This document shows, piece by piece, positions 7,566-16,659 of a stretch of DNA of 45,692 bases; positions within the stretch are counted from its first letter, which is position 1; each line of letters starts with the position of its first letter. This DNA comes from Nitrospinota bacterium. GTDB taxonomy: Bacteria > Nitrospinota > Nitrospinia > UBA9942. Below the pieces are notes generated by a model. It did no database searches. It saw nothing but the letters and a program-made list of their open reading frames with translations, and was not told the origin of the DNA. A program made the translations under genes and the position numbers. The stretch is from NCBI GenBank assembly GCA_016194325.1, contig JACQBS010000146.1, forward strand, positions 1 to 45,692, read 5' to 3'.

Positions 7566-9451
7566 TTCTTTACTTCTTCAAACTCTGTATCAACTACATT
7601 CTCTTCGCCCTTTGGCTTCTCAGCAGTTGGGCCGGCACCACCCTTTCCAGCACCTGCCTGCTTATACATCGCCTCAGCTATCTTATGAGATGCCTTTGTA
7701 AGCCTGTCAATACCATCTCTTAGCTTGTCCGCATCGCCGCTGTCAAGAACTTTTTTGGCATCGGCTACAGCATCTTCAACAGCCTTTTTATCAGACTCCG
7801 GCAGTTTATCTCTATTCTCATTAACAGTCTTTTCAGTTGTGTATATTAGTGAGTCAAGCTGGTTCCTTGCCTCTATTTCCTGTTTCTTCCTTTTATCCTC
7901 CTCTGCGTGAGACTCTGCATCCCTCACCATCTTCTTTATCTCATCCTCTGTAAGTGTGCTTGAGCCTGTAATAGTAATCTGCTGCTGCTTGCCCGTGCCT
8001 AAGTCTTTTGCAGATACATTTGCAATACCATTTGCATCTATATCAAATGTAACCTCTATCTGAGGCATACCCCTCGGTGCAGGAGGGAGTCCAACAAGAT
8101 GGAATTTTCCGAGTGTCCTGTTATCCCTTGACATCTCCCTCTCCCCCTGAAGGACATGGATCTCAACACTCGTCTGATTGTCTGCGGCAGTTGAAAATAT
8201 CTCACTCTTTTTAGTCGGTATAGTAGTGTTTCTCTCAATTAGCCGTGTCATAACCCCGCCGAGGGTCTCTATTCCAAGTGAAAGCGGCGTAACATCAAGG
8301 AGAAGGATATCCTTTACCTCTCCTGCAAGGACTCCTGCCTGAACTGCCGCACCAAGTGCAACAACCTCATCAGGGTTTACACCCTTATGAGGCTCTTTGC
8401 CAAAGAACTGCCTCACCAAATCCTGAATCTTTGGAATCCTTGTGGAGCCCCCTACAAGCACCCCCTCATGAATCTTCTTTGGGTCAAGCCCTGCATCATC
8501 AAATGCCCTCTTACATGGACCAACACTCCTGTCTATCAAATCTGCCACCATCTGCTCAAACTTCGCTCTTGTAAGCTTCATACTCAGATGTTTTGGCCCG
8601 GATGCATCGGCAGTAATAAACGGAAGATTTATCTCTGTCTCCATTGTTGATGAAAGCTCTATCTTTGCCTTTTCTGCAGTCTCCCTCAACCTCTGGAGTG
8701 CCATTACATCCTTGCTCAAATCAATCCCCTGATCCTTCTTGAACTCAGCTATCATCCAGTCCATGATTCTTTTATCAAAGTCATCACCGCCAAGATGCGT
8801 ATCACCATTCGTAGCCTTAACCTCTACTACATTGTCACCAACCTCAAGGACTGATATATCAAATGTCCCTCCGCCAAAGTCATAGACTGCAATCGTCTCA
8901 TCCTTCTTTTTATCAAGGCCGTATGCAAGTGCCGATGCGGTAGGCTCATTAATTATCCTCTTCACCTCAAGTCCTGCAATCCTCCCTGCCTCTTTTGTTG
9001 CATGCCTCTGTGCATCATTAAAATATGCCGGCACTGTGATTACTGCCTCTGTAACCTTCTCGCCGAGATATGCCTCTGCAGAGGTCTTCAGCTTCTGAAG
9101 TATCTTGGCGGAAATCTCCTGAGGTGTATATTCTTTGTCCCTTACAAGAACCCTCGCATCGCCACCTGAACCCTTTACTATCTTATAAGGAACCCTCTTT
9201 GACTCCTCTGTAACCTCGTCATACCTTCTACCCATAAATCTCTTTATAGAGTAAATAGTATTTTCAGGGTTGGTGATAGCCTGCCTCTTTGCGACCTGAC
9301 CAACTAAAATATCTCCATCCTTAGTAAAAGCCACTACTGATGGAGTAAGTCTGCTACCCTCTTCATTGATAATTACCTTTGGCTCATTCCCCTCCATTAT
9401 CGCAACTACAGAGTTGGTGGTGCCAAGGTCTATCCCTATTATTTTACCCAT
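7562..9451 (-). CDS. dnaK: Molecular chaperone DnaK (Hsp70)
   Basis: Full-length 629-residue Hsp70. The ATPase domain starts with GIDLGTTNS (phosphate-1 loop), followed by [13 protein letters not shown] (phosphate-2) and [13 protein letters not shown] (adenosine motif). The inter-domain linker is [13 protein letters not shown], and the substrate domain and lid follow from about residue 390. The C-terminal tail [12 protein letters not shown] matches the bacterial EEVKK end. AGGAGG lies just before the ATG. It is first in a run with hsp20, a small membrane protein and grpE; no dnaJ is in the window. A TTGACA-N17-TATATT promoter sits about 40 bp upstream. Confidence 0.97.
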   Translation of the reverse strand: MGKIIGIDLGTTNSVVAIMEGNEPKVIINEEGSRLTPSVVAFTKDGDILVGQVAKRQAITNPENTIYSIKRFMGRRYDEVTEESKRVPYKIVKGSGGDARVLVRDKEYTPQEISAKILQKLKTSAEAYLGEKVTEAVITVPAYFNDAQRHATKEAGRIAGLEVKRIINEPTASALAYGLDKKKDETIAVYDFGGGTFDISVLEVGDNVVEVKATNGDTHLGGDDFDKRIMDWMIAEFKKDQGIDLSKDVMALQRLRETAEKAKIELSSTMETEINLPFITADASGPKHLSMKLTRAKFEQMVADLIDRSVGPCKRAFDDAGLDPKKIHEGVLVGGSTRIPKIQDLVRQFFGKEPHKGVNPDEVVALGAAVQAGVLAGEVKDILLLDVTPLSLGIETLGGVMTRLIERNTTIPTKKSEIFSTAADNQTSVEIHVLQGEREMSRDNRTLGKFHLVGLPPAPRGMPQIEVTFDIDANGIANVSAKDLGTGKQQQITITGSSTLTEDEIKKMVRDAESHAEEDKRKKQEIEARNQLDSLIYTTEKTVNENRDKLPESDKKAVEDAVADAKKVLDSGDADKLRDGIDRLTKASHKIAEAMYKQAGAGKGGAGPTAEKPKGEENVVDTEFEEVKK

Positions 9452-9491
9452 TTTCCCTCCTGATTAGTTTGTAGGATTTATTTTCAATATC

Positions 9492-9520
9492 AATATAATA
9501 TTTGATTATATTAATGTCAA
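9492..9520 (-). promoter_or_regulatory. Sigma-70-type promoter of the dnaK operon, with inverted repeat
   Basis: On the minus strand, TTGACA (9515-9520) and TATATT (9492-9497) are separated by exactly 17 bp. A perfect 8-5-8 inverted repeat (AATATAAT-N5-ATTATATT, 9492-9512) covers the -10 and spacer. The region is very AT-rich, so the inverted repeat may be incidental. There is no CIRCE element and no evident sigma-32 consensus. Confidence 0.7.
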
Positions 9521-9542
9521 GGTAGGGAATTTCAACGACTTA

Positions 9543-10763
9543 CTATTTTCTAAATCCTTCTATAACTTCCTTCACGACCTTAATAACATATTTCACATCC
9601 AAAACACTCATCTTTGGATAAAGTGGGAGGGATATGACCCTGTCTGATGCATACTCAGCAACAGGAAACATCCCCCTCTCAAATCCCCCCCTTCCCCCCT
9701 TTGGTAAAGGGGGGCGTATGGGGGATTTATTTTGAAAATATGGCTGGAGGTGGAGTGTCCTGAAATGCACACCTACACCTACTCCATTATTCTGAATTTC
9801 GCTCATAATCTCATCCCTGTCGGCATTAAGTTCTTCAGTTTTAATAATTATTACATATAAATGATATGCATGTTTTATATTGCCTTTTACCTTCAGCGGC
9901 ACTATTTCGGGGATATTTTCAAATGCCTCATTATACATATCTACATATTTCTTCCGTATCTTAAGAAAACCCTCAATCTTCTTAATCTGATGTATGCCAA
10001 TGGCTGCCTGAATATCAAACATATTGTATTTGAAACCGGGATAAAATAGCTCCCAGTGCTGATAGCCCTCTTTACCATACCTCTTCCATGCATCCTTACT
10101 TATACCGTGAAGGCTGAGCATCCTCGCCTTTTCAGCCAATTCATCATTATTGGTAGTCAACATCCCACCCTCTCCTGTAGTTATATTCTTTGTTGCGTAA
10201 AAACTAAAGGATGTAAAATCGCCTATATTTCCAATCTTTTTCCCATTATACTCGGATTCAATTGCATGGGCTGCATCTTCAATCACAGATAGTTTATGCC
10301 TCCTTGCCATATCCATTATCCTATCCATCTCGCATGGATGTCCTGCAAAATGGACAGGCATTATAGCCTTTGTCCTTGTCGTTATCTTTTCCTCAATCTT
10401 ACTAACATCAATATTAAGTGTATCCATCTTTACATCTACAAATACAGGGGTTGCCTTCTGGTGAATAATTACATTGGCTGTTGCTGGAAATGTTATAGGA
10501 GTAGTAATCACCTCATCACCCTCACCAATATTGAGGGCAGCAAGAGCGAGATGCAATCCGGCAGTACAGGAATTAAGTCCTATTGCATATTTACACCCTA
10601 TATATTTTCTAAAATCCTCCTCAAATCTCTTTGTCCTTGGACCTGTAGTAATCCAGCCTGACTTGAGTGTATCAACTACCTCTTTTATCTCACCCTGCTG
10701 TATATATGATTGGTGAAATTGAACAGCTTTCTTATTTTTAGTTCTTTTTTTCTTTATATACAC
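9543..10763 (-). CDS. DegT/DnrJ/EryC1-family sugar aminotransferase
   Basis: PLP-dependent aminotransferase that makes an amino sugar nucleotide for surface glycans (ArnB/PseC/WecE relatives). GTG at 10763 is preferred as start because GGAG lies 7 bases before it. The fold markers are GLNSCTAGLHLAL (PLP phosphate), SVIEDAAHAIES (Asp contacting the pyridine N) and FYATKNITTGEGGM with the PLP lysine at about residue 192. Near residues 345-361 the frame runs through a G/C-rich hairpin element that encodes RPPLPKGGRGGFERG. This is absent from ordinary DegT proteins and falls in a surface loop before the C-terminal helix. The substrate cannot be told from sequence. Confidence 0.93.
   Translation of the reverse strand: MYIKKKRTKNKKAVQFHQSYIQQGEIKEVVDTLKSGWITTGPRTKRFEEDFRKYIGCKYAIGLNSCTAGLHLALAALNIGEGDEVITTPITFPATANVIIHQKATPVFVDVKMDTLNIDVSKIEEKITTRTKAIMPVHFAGHPCEMDRIMDMARRHKLSVIEDAAHAIESEYNGKKIGNIGDFTSFSFYATKNITTGEGGMLTTNNDELAEKARMLSLHGISKDAWKRYGKEGYQHWELFYPGFKYNMFDIQAAIGIHQIKKIEGFLKIRKKYVDMYNEAFENIPEIVPLKVKGNIKHAYHLYVIIIKTEELNADRDEIMSEIQNNGVGVGVHFRTLHLQPYFQNKSPIRPPLPKGGRGGFERGMFPVAEYASDRVISLPLYPKMSVLDVKYVIKVVKEVIEGFRK
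9680..9728. repeat. In-frame G/C-run hairpin element inside the DegT gene
   Basis: CCCCCCCTTCCCCCCTTTGG and AAAGGGGGGCGTATGGGGGATT form the two arms around a GGTA-like loop. It encodes the PPLPKGGRGG linker. The same type occurs in glnE at 27353-27400, and a fragment may be present at 12514-12538. I recall this word as common in environmental genomes. Confidence 0.85.
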
Positions 10764-10875
10764 TCTCAATCTCCTTTACTGGAATCTCTACATACTCTGC
10801 CTTTACCTCAGGCAGGCTGAGATATCTGGTAGTATTGCCTGATATATGGGTAAAAATCTCAGGTCTAACCTTATT
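10738..10875 (-). pseudogene. Possible coding remnant in frame after the lipoprotein stop
   Basis: Directly after the TAA of the lipoprotein gene (10876-10878), the same frame stays open for 45 codons. It reads a protein-like sequence (NKVRPEIFTHISGN, then LSLPEVKAEYVEIPVKEIE) and stops at 10738-10740, overlapping the aminotransferase start. There is no good start codon. It may be the displaced C-terminus of a decayed gene, or a suppressed or frameshifted extension, since a run of seven T precedes the stop. Family not recognised. Confidence 0.3.
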
Positions 10876-11423
<548 letters not shown>

Positions 11424-11427
<4 letters not shown>

Positions 11428-12971
11428 TTCCCATACCTCCATATCTGATAAAAGCCCACTGTTTTTTCTACATGATACTTGTCAATTATAAAATTATACA
11501 CCAGTGGTGCATAATTTGAAAATCGCCTCTCTTCTTTATTGTCTATAGCTATATCGGCATAGATTACAAATACAGGCATTCTCTTTTTCAATTGTTCAAT
11601 TACTGCCATCTCCTCTTTTCCATTTTTAAGTGTGCCAGGAAGAATCCATTCGTAATATGTCGGATTCTTTCTGTCGGTCAAAAAATACCAGATTGAATTT
11701 AATGGTATTGCAAATATTGTATCTTCAGATTTTGTATTATTTTTTATATGCACTGTTATCTCCTTTATCCATGATGCCTCTACAGGGTCAGTATAAATAT
11801 TCGCAGCCCTCTCTATTAAGAGAGGGGCATGGGTTTTTTTCATCTCTCCAATTGAGCCTGCATAAAAATCGCCATAAAAAACCATCTCATATAAAAACCA
11901 CAATGGCAAAATCAAAATAATTGCATAAGAGAATCTCCTTTCACCTGTCCATTCTAACAATTTTATACGAAACAGATATAAGAGATAACTGCCCAGTATT
12001 AATGCAGGCGGAAGACACCTGATAAGATTGTCAAATCCTGTCCGCCATATGACGAGGTTATATGTATAAATACCAAAGAAGAGGATAACAGCAAGTGAAG
12101 TTCGGAGTTCGCCCTGAGCCTGTCGAAGGGTCGGAGTTCGGAGTAGAATAATAAAAATTAGAAGATAAATAATCAGGGGTATGTAAAAGAGTAGGACTGA
12201 AAAGATTTCATGGGTATTAAAATTTTTCCATAAATTTAATGAGAAGAGAGATGGAAATGGATTGCCCCATGAATTATAAATCTTGAATACATGAAAATAT
12301 ACATCATATAAAAAACTGTATATATCAATTCCTCTTAAATAGTAAAAGGTTAAAAATAGTGTGGTTAAAACTAAAGTGAAGATAAAATACTTAAATTCTC
12401 TGAATTTCCCTCTAAAAAGCATCATTGTCATTGACACAATCATAATACCCATACCTATTTCCAGCTTAAATAGTAAAGAGAGGATAACAGAGAGGGCAAG
12501 TACCACCCCTTTCATTCCCCGCTTCTGAATGGGGGGAGATGTAGGGATTAGATACCAACAGGTTACATATATACTAAATATTGTGAATATAGGATAGAAC
12601 CTATTATAGTAAACGGCAGGAGATACAAGAAATAGGATAGATGGTATTATAGCTAAAAAGGATGCAGGGATTACTCTCAGAGAGATTGAATAAAGCATCG
12701 CAACTGCCACAGCTGTCATGACTGCTACAGCAATTCTGATAACTGAAATATTTATCCCGAATATTTTAAACAGAGCAGCACCGAGGAGATAGCGTCCAGG
12801 GGGATAGCCGTTAAAGTCTGTATAAACTGATTCCCCTTCTAAAGTCCTTAAGGAGCCATTTAATAATACCCCCTCGTCCCAGAGGTTTATACCATAATTC
12901 TGAAATATGAAAAGATAGAGAAAAGAGAAAAGAAAGATGGAAAGATATATGGCTGGAGAGTATTTTCTCAT
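11424..12971 (-). CDS. GT-C-type polytopic glycosyltransferase
   Basis: A 515-residue membrane protein with about ten hydrophobic helices and a soluble C-terminal part. Near the N-terminus, NLWDEGVLLNG resembles the first-loop acidic motif of GT-C enzymes (PMT/ArnT/ALG families) that use polyprenyl-phosphate sugars on the periplasmic side. GYPPGRYLLGAALFKIFG follows. Two loops are interrupted by repeat-derived peptides: PPIQKRGMKG near residue 148, and TLRQAQGELRT near 280-290 from a CCTGAGCCTGTCGAAGG hairpin. It belongs to a minus-strand run with the TPR lipoprotein upstream and the small lipoprotein downstream. The exact acceptor is unknown. Confidence 0.75.
12098..12144. repeat. In-frame CCTGAGCCTGTCGAAGG-type element in a membrane loop
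   Basis: AGTTCGGAGTTCGCCCTGAGCC and TGTCGAAGGGTCGGAGTTCGG contain a GTTCGGAG direct repeat and a CCCTGAG/GAAGGG core. It encodes TLRQAQGELRTS in the glycosyltransferase. I recall similar cores in many unrelated environmental genomes. Confidence 0.7.
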
Positions 12972-12973
12972 TT

Positions 12974-12998
12974 TAAAGCAAGCCTAAAGGCTTGCCCT
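12974..12998. repeat. Short hairpin at the TPR gene stop
   Basis: AGCAAGCC-TAAA-GGCTTGCC forms a compact 8 bp stem. It spans the 12 bp gap and the last codons (RASL and stop) of the TPR gene. There is no T-run, so it is not a typical terminator. It could act as a processing or stability hairpin between the two cistrons. Confidence 0.6.
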
Positions 12999-14072
12999 AC
13001 TTAAAATCCCTTTTATATCAGCTACAAATTTTTCGTTCTTGTCTAATTCTATTGCCTTTTCAAGATTTTGTTTTGCCAATGCCTTATTGCCTAAACCTTT
13101 ATAAGCCATTCCTATATGATAATACTCCTGTGCAAGATGCCTGGTTTCATTAGCTGGTGTTACATTAATTGCCTCCTTGAGATATTCTAAAGATTCTTTA
13201 TATTTGCCCTTTTTATAATTTACCCATCCAAGCCCATCAAGGAAGTAAAATCTTTTATTTTCTTCTTTATTCACCTTCTGCCCATTTGTAAACATATCAA
13301 TTGCCTTATCCAAGCCACCCTTATCAATTAAGATAAATCCCAGACTGGCATAGGCAGAGGCAAAATTCGGATCATTTTTTATTATAGATTCTAATTCTGT
13401 TATCGCATTATCTATCTGTCCTTTTGAATTCAGAGAATTTGCAATCTCATATTTTGCCATAGAAAATCTTGGGAATATATTTACTGCATTCTGCCATTCT
13501 TTTACAGCACTATCCATATCTCCTTTGTCTCTATGGATATTTCCTATAATATAATGAGAAAATGAATCCGCAGGATTTAACTCTATTGCCTTTTTAAGTT
13601 CATGCAGTGCATTTTCATATTCCTTTTTCTCATAATGAATTAAGCCGATATTATAATGAGGCATATAATAAGAAGGATATACCTCAATCGCCCTTTTAAA
13701 ACTCCTCATCGCCTCCTCATAATTCCCCAAGTCTCTATAATAATTACCAATATTATTAAGTGCAATGGCATTATCAGGTTTTATCTTTAATATCTTTTGC
13801 CATAATTCCACCGCTTTATCTTTCTCCCCGCCTGTATATAATGCAGTTGACATATTATTTATTGAAGGGATATTTTCAGGCTCTAATTCTACTGCTTTTT
13901 TCCACTCATCCACTGCCTTATCTGTCTTCCCCATCTGAAAATATTCATTCCCCATATTAAAATGAATACTTGCCTCCTCCTTTTTAGTGAGTATTTCCTT
14001 TCTTCCCCCCTGACATGATGGAAATATAAAGATTAAAATAATAAATGGAATAGTGAGATAATAATTTTTCAT
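12984..14072 (-). CDS. TPR-repeat lipoprotein
   Basis: A 362-residue protein with a short signal peptide (IPFIILIFIFPSC) ending in a lipobox-like FPSC at about residue 20. About eight to nine tetratricopeptide repeats follow from residue 34 to the end, with the canonical spacing (for example ALNNIGNYYRDLGNYEEAM and HYNIGLIHYEKKEYENAL). TPR arrays are protein-protein scaffolds. As the first gene of a run with a GT-C enzyme and a second lipoprotein, it may assemble a surface-glycan or protein-glycosylation complex on the periplasmic side, but this is inference. Its last codons coincide with a small hairpin. Confidence 0.87.
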   Translation of the reverse strand: MKNYYLTIPFIILIFIFPSCQGGRKEILTKKEEASIHFNMGNEYFQMGKTDKAVDEWKKAVELEPENIPSINNMSTALYTGGEKDKAVELWQKILKIKPDNAIALNNIGNYYRDLGNYEEAMRSFKRAIEVYPSYYMPHYNIGLIHYEKKEYENALHELKKAIELNPADSFSHYIIGNIHRDKGDMDSAVKEWQNAVNIFPRFSMAKYEIANSLNSKGQIDNAITELESIIKNDPNFASAYASLGFILIDKGGLDKAIDMFTNGQKVNKEENKRFYFLDGLGWVNYKKGKYKESLEYLKEAINVTPANETRHLAQEYYHIGMAYKGLGNKALAKQNLEKAIELDKNEKFVADIKGILSRASL

Positions 14073-14093
14073 AGCTTAATACCTGCTCAGTGT

Positions 14094-14128
14094 AAAAAAA
14101 AAGCAGCCCGATTTTTCGGGCTGCTTTT
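14094..14128 (-). terminator. Rho-independent terminator of the secreted-protein gene
   Basis: GCAGCCCG-ATTTTT-CGGGCTGC (14103-14124) is a perfect 8 bp stem, extendable by A/T pairs. On the minus strand it is followed by a run of nine T. It lies 24 bp after the stop at 14152. Confidence 0.92.
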
Positions 14129-14151
14129 AGACAAACTAACAAAAACTTAAT

Positions 14152-14670
14152 TTAGAATGTGCCTAAATCAACTGTAAATCCTGCTGGACTTGTTCCACCG
14201 TAAACTGCTACCCATCCCCTATGCTCAGTAGCACCTGAAGTTCCTATATTTATTGAACCATGACCAAATCTTGCTGCTGTTGAACTATAGGCAGCACCTG
14301 TGCTCCATATATTTGTTCCATTGGTTCCGCCAATCTGTGCGGTATCAACCTGCAATGAACGACCAGGATAAGATAAAAATGTAGCTGTTGCAAATGTTGC
14401 ACCCGCTGTCATCGCTGCGGTACCAGATGTGGGCTGTATAGTATAGCCAGCTGAAGTATCTGTTGAGGTAAGGGTTATAGTAATTGCTGCACCTGTTGAA
14501 GTATAGTTTCCCTGTGCAGCTTGTCCATTGCTAGCTACCACACTTATAAGTGTGCTAACATTACCACCATTCTGCCAGAATGGAATAGTTGTTATTTGAG
14601 CTGCAAATGCTGGAATACTCATTGTAAAAACACACGCTAAAGTTAACAGAACTGCTAATATCTTTTTCAT
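14152..14670 (-). CDS. Secreted protein of unknown function, strong expression signals
   Basis: A 172-residue protein with a clear signal peptide: MKKILAVLLTLACVFTMSIPAFA, cleavage after AFA near residue 23. The mature part is rich in Thr, Ser, Ala and Gly with few charged residues and looks all-beta. It begins QITTIPFWQNGGNVSTLISVV and ends in HRGWVAVYGGTSPAGFTVDLGTF. I recall similar exported proteins with an N-terminal FWQ and a C-terminal W-x-V segment in delta-like and Nitrospirota genomes, without a known role. AGGAGG before the ATG, a TTGACA-N17-TATATT promoter and its own terminator point to high, monocistronic expression. A surface or matrix protein, and possibly a glycosylation target of the neighbours, is inference. 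Confidence 0.8.
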   Translation of the reverse strand: MKKILAVLLTLACVFTMSIPAFAAQITTIPFWQNGGNVSTLISVVASNGQAAQGNYTSTGAAITITLTSTDTSAGYTIQPTSGTAAMTAGATFATATFLSYPGRSLQVDTAQIGGTNGTNIWSTGAAYSSTAARFGHGSINIGTSGATEHRGWVAVYGGTSPAGFTVDLGTF

Positions 14671-14800
14671 AATTTCCTCCTAAATAACTATTAAAAAGCA
14701 ACCTTAAAAAACAGCACTAATCTTCTTCTTCAAATTCTCCCTCTTTCAACACCTCCTTTCTATTTATGATTTTCTCGTTTGCTATTTTACAATCGGATTA

Positions 14801-14829
14801 AATATAACCCATCATATTAAACTTGTCAA
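14801..14829 (-). promoter_or_regulatory. Sigma-70-type promoter of the secreted-protein gene
   Basis: On the minus strand, TTGACA (14824-14829) and TATATT (14801-14806) are separated by exactly 17 bp. The leader to the ATG at 14670 would be about 120 bases and contains an internal CACCTCCTTTC stretch. I see no riboswitch-like fold. The rest of the gap 14671-14985 is AT-rich with no other clear feature. Confidence 0.75.
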
Positions 14830-14997
14830 GAAAAATTTGATTTCAAATTCCCCTTTCCAAATTGCTATAGTGTTACCTCTATTTAGTGTTAAAATATACA
14901 CCAATTATTTCTTTTGTCAAGGGAAAAATTAAATAATTATTTAATATTATTTTCGGCATTATTATTGTAAACTTTAAATAAATATTTGGGAGGGTTC

Positions 14998-16641
14998 TTG
15001 AATCTGCCTAAAAAGACACTTTACATCTCCATAATCATATCCTTAATAATAGGAATATATTTTAATACCTTTAAAAACACCTTCCAGTTTGACGATATAA
15101 TCCATATATTAAATAATGAAAAAATAAGGCATCTTTCCAATCTACCCGAAATGCTAACGGGGTTATTTAGCCGACCTCTGTTATTCGCTTCTTTTAGCAT
15201 TAATTATTATATCAGCGGCTCATCAACAGTCAGCTATCACGCCGTCAATATCCTGCTTCATATAGGTGTAAGTATTCTTATCTATTTTATTCTTCTAAAC
15301 ACAGTCAAGATGTACGAAAAATTTATTTCTCACCATATCCCCTTCTTATCAGCCCTTATCTTTGCCCTTCATCCGGTCAATACTGAATCTGTAACATATA
15401 TAATAAGCCGTTCTTCAATCCTATCCACTTTTTTCTATTTATTATCCCTCCTGATGTTTATAAAGGCAAATGAAAAAAGGGGCAAGGGGCAAGAGGTAAG
15501 ATGTAAGAAATCTGGCTTCTGGCTTCTGGCTTCTGGCTTCTGCTTCATCTTTGCACTTGGCTCTAAAGAAGATGCTGTTACCCTTCCGATAATGGCGCTC
15601 TTTTACTTCCTGTTCTTCCTTTCTAACAAAAATATGGTTCTAAGCCCGATTAGAAATCATCTGAAAATCATTTTACTATTTATCATCATAGTATCAATCT
15701 ATCCCTTAATAAGATACCTTAAATTAGGCGCAATCGGGTCAGAAGAGGCATCTGGCATTTATACACATTTTACATACCTGCTTACTGAATTTAATGTTAT
15801 TATTTTCTATTACTTAAAACTCCTCTTTCTCCCAATAAACCTTAATGTTGACCCTGATATAAGACCAATAATTTCTATTTTTAATCTCTCAACTCTAACC
15901 TCATTATTAGTTATTTCTTTAATGCTAATATCATCCTTTAAATTCTTTAAAAGAGACCCTTTAATATCTTTCTCAATTTTATGGTTTTTTGTAACTTTAG
16001 CACCGACATCCAGCATCTTTCCTTTATTAGACCCTGCCGCTGAACATAGGGCATATCTATCTACAGTAGGATTTTCTATACTTTTAGCCCGGTTGATATT
16101 AAAAATACGGATTAAGAATATATATATAGTTCCATGCCTTTTGGTGATAATTCTCCTATCATTTTCCTTATGCACTATAAAAAGAAATTTTGTCTGGAAA
16201 GAGAGGGTATCCCTCTGGGAGGATGCTGTCCGTAAATCTCCATCAAAGGCAAGAACTCATGATGCCTTAGGGCTTGCCTATAATGAGGAAAGAGGATTAA
16301 TAGATGAAGCCATCAGACAATACAGGATCGCCCTTGGTATAAAGCCATTATATTTTGATGCACTAAATAATCTTGGGATTGCACTTGATATGAAAGGTGA
16401 TTTAGACGGTGCCCTGCAAAAATATGAATTTGCACTTTTGATGAAACCAAATTCGCCTGAATTGCATAACAATATAGCAATTATACACGCCAAAAGGGGA
16501 GAGATGGATAAGGCAGTAGAAGAGTTTAAAAAGGCGGTGGATTTAGCCCCGAGTTACATAAAGGCGAGGAGAAACCTTGAAATGATTTTAAAAGGTATGC
16601 CCAACTTTGAAGGCTCAACTTCAGTTGACAGCTACCGATAA
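14998..16641 (+). CDS. GT-C/TPR glycosyltransferase (TMTC-like), copy 1
   Basis: TTG at 14998 is chosen as start because GGGAGGG lies about 4 bases before it. The 547-residue protein has an N-terminal polytopic half (about 1-395) with the acidic first-loop motif FQFDDIIHIL and the HPVNTESVTYIISRSS segment typical of TPR-linked O-glycosyltransferases. About three TPR units follow from about residue 410. Residues about 161-184 (GKGQEVRCKKSGFWLLASGFCF) are encoded by a repeat element, yet they align at nearly equal length with an ordinary loop and helix in the paralogue at 21332-23275. It probably transfers a sugar from a lipid carrier to exported protein. Confidence 0.8.
   Translation: MNLPKKTLYISIIISLIIGIYFNTFKNTFQFDDIIHILNNEKIRHLSNLPEMLTGLFSRPLLFASFSINYYISGSSTVSYHAVNILLHIGVSILIYFILLNTVKMYEKFISHHIPFLSALIFALHPVNTESVTYIISRSSILSTFFYLLSLLMFIKANEKRGKGQEVRCKKSGFWLLASGFCFIFALGSKEDAVTLPIMALFYFLFFLSNKNMVLSPIRNHLKIILLFIIIVSIYPLIRYLKLGAIGSEEASGIYTHFTYLLTEFNVIIFYYLKLLFLPINLNVDPDIRPIISIFNLSTLTSLLVISLMLISSFKFFKRDPLISFSILWFFVTLAPTSSIFPLLDPAAEHRAYLSTVGFSILLARLILKIRIKNIYIVPCLLVIILLSFSLCTIKRNFVWKERVSLWEDAVRKSPSKARTHDALGLAYNEERGLIDEAIRQYRIALGIKPLYFDALNNLGIALDMKGDLDGALQKYEFALLMKPNSPELHNNIAIIHAKRGEMDKAVEEFKKAVDLAPSYIKARRNLEMILKGMPNFEGSTSVDSYR
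15478..15548. repeat. In-frame repeat element replacing a loop and membrane helix
   Basis: AGGGGCAAGGGGCAAGAGG...AAGATGTAAG (15478-15510) is followed by four tandem TCTGGCT units (15511-15540). The arms are only loosely complementary. The purine arm encodes a charged loop and the pyrimidine arm a hydrophobic helix. Confidence 0.78.
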
Positions 16642-16653
16642 ATTCTATAGGAT
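16625..16653 (+). promoter_or_regulatory. Candidate promoter before the radical SAM gene
   Basis: TTGACA (16625-16630), a 17 bp spacer and TAGGAT (16648-16653) straddle the end of the upstream gene. The ATG follows only 6 bp after the -10, so the transcript would start at or next to the initiation codon. No Shine-Dalgarno is present. Confidence 0.4.
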
Positions 16654-16659
16654 AATTAT

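Noticed and set aside
12974..12998. Hairpin as a terminator between the TPR and GT-C genes
   Set aside because: No T-run follows on either strand.
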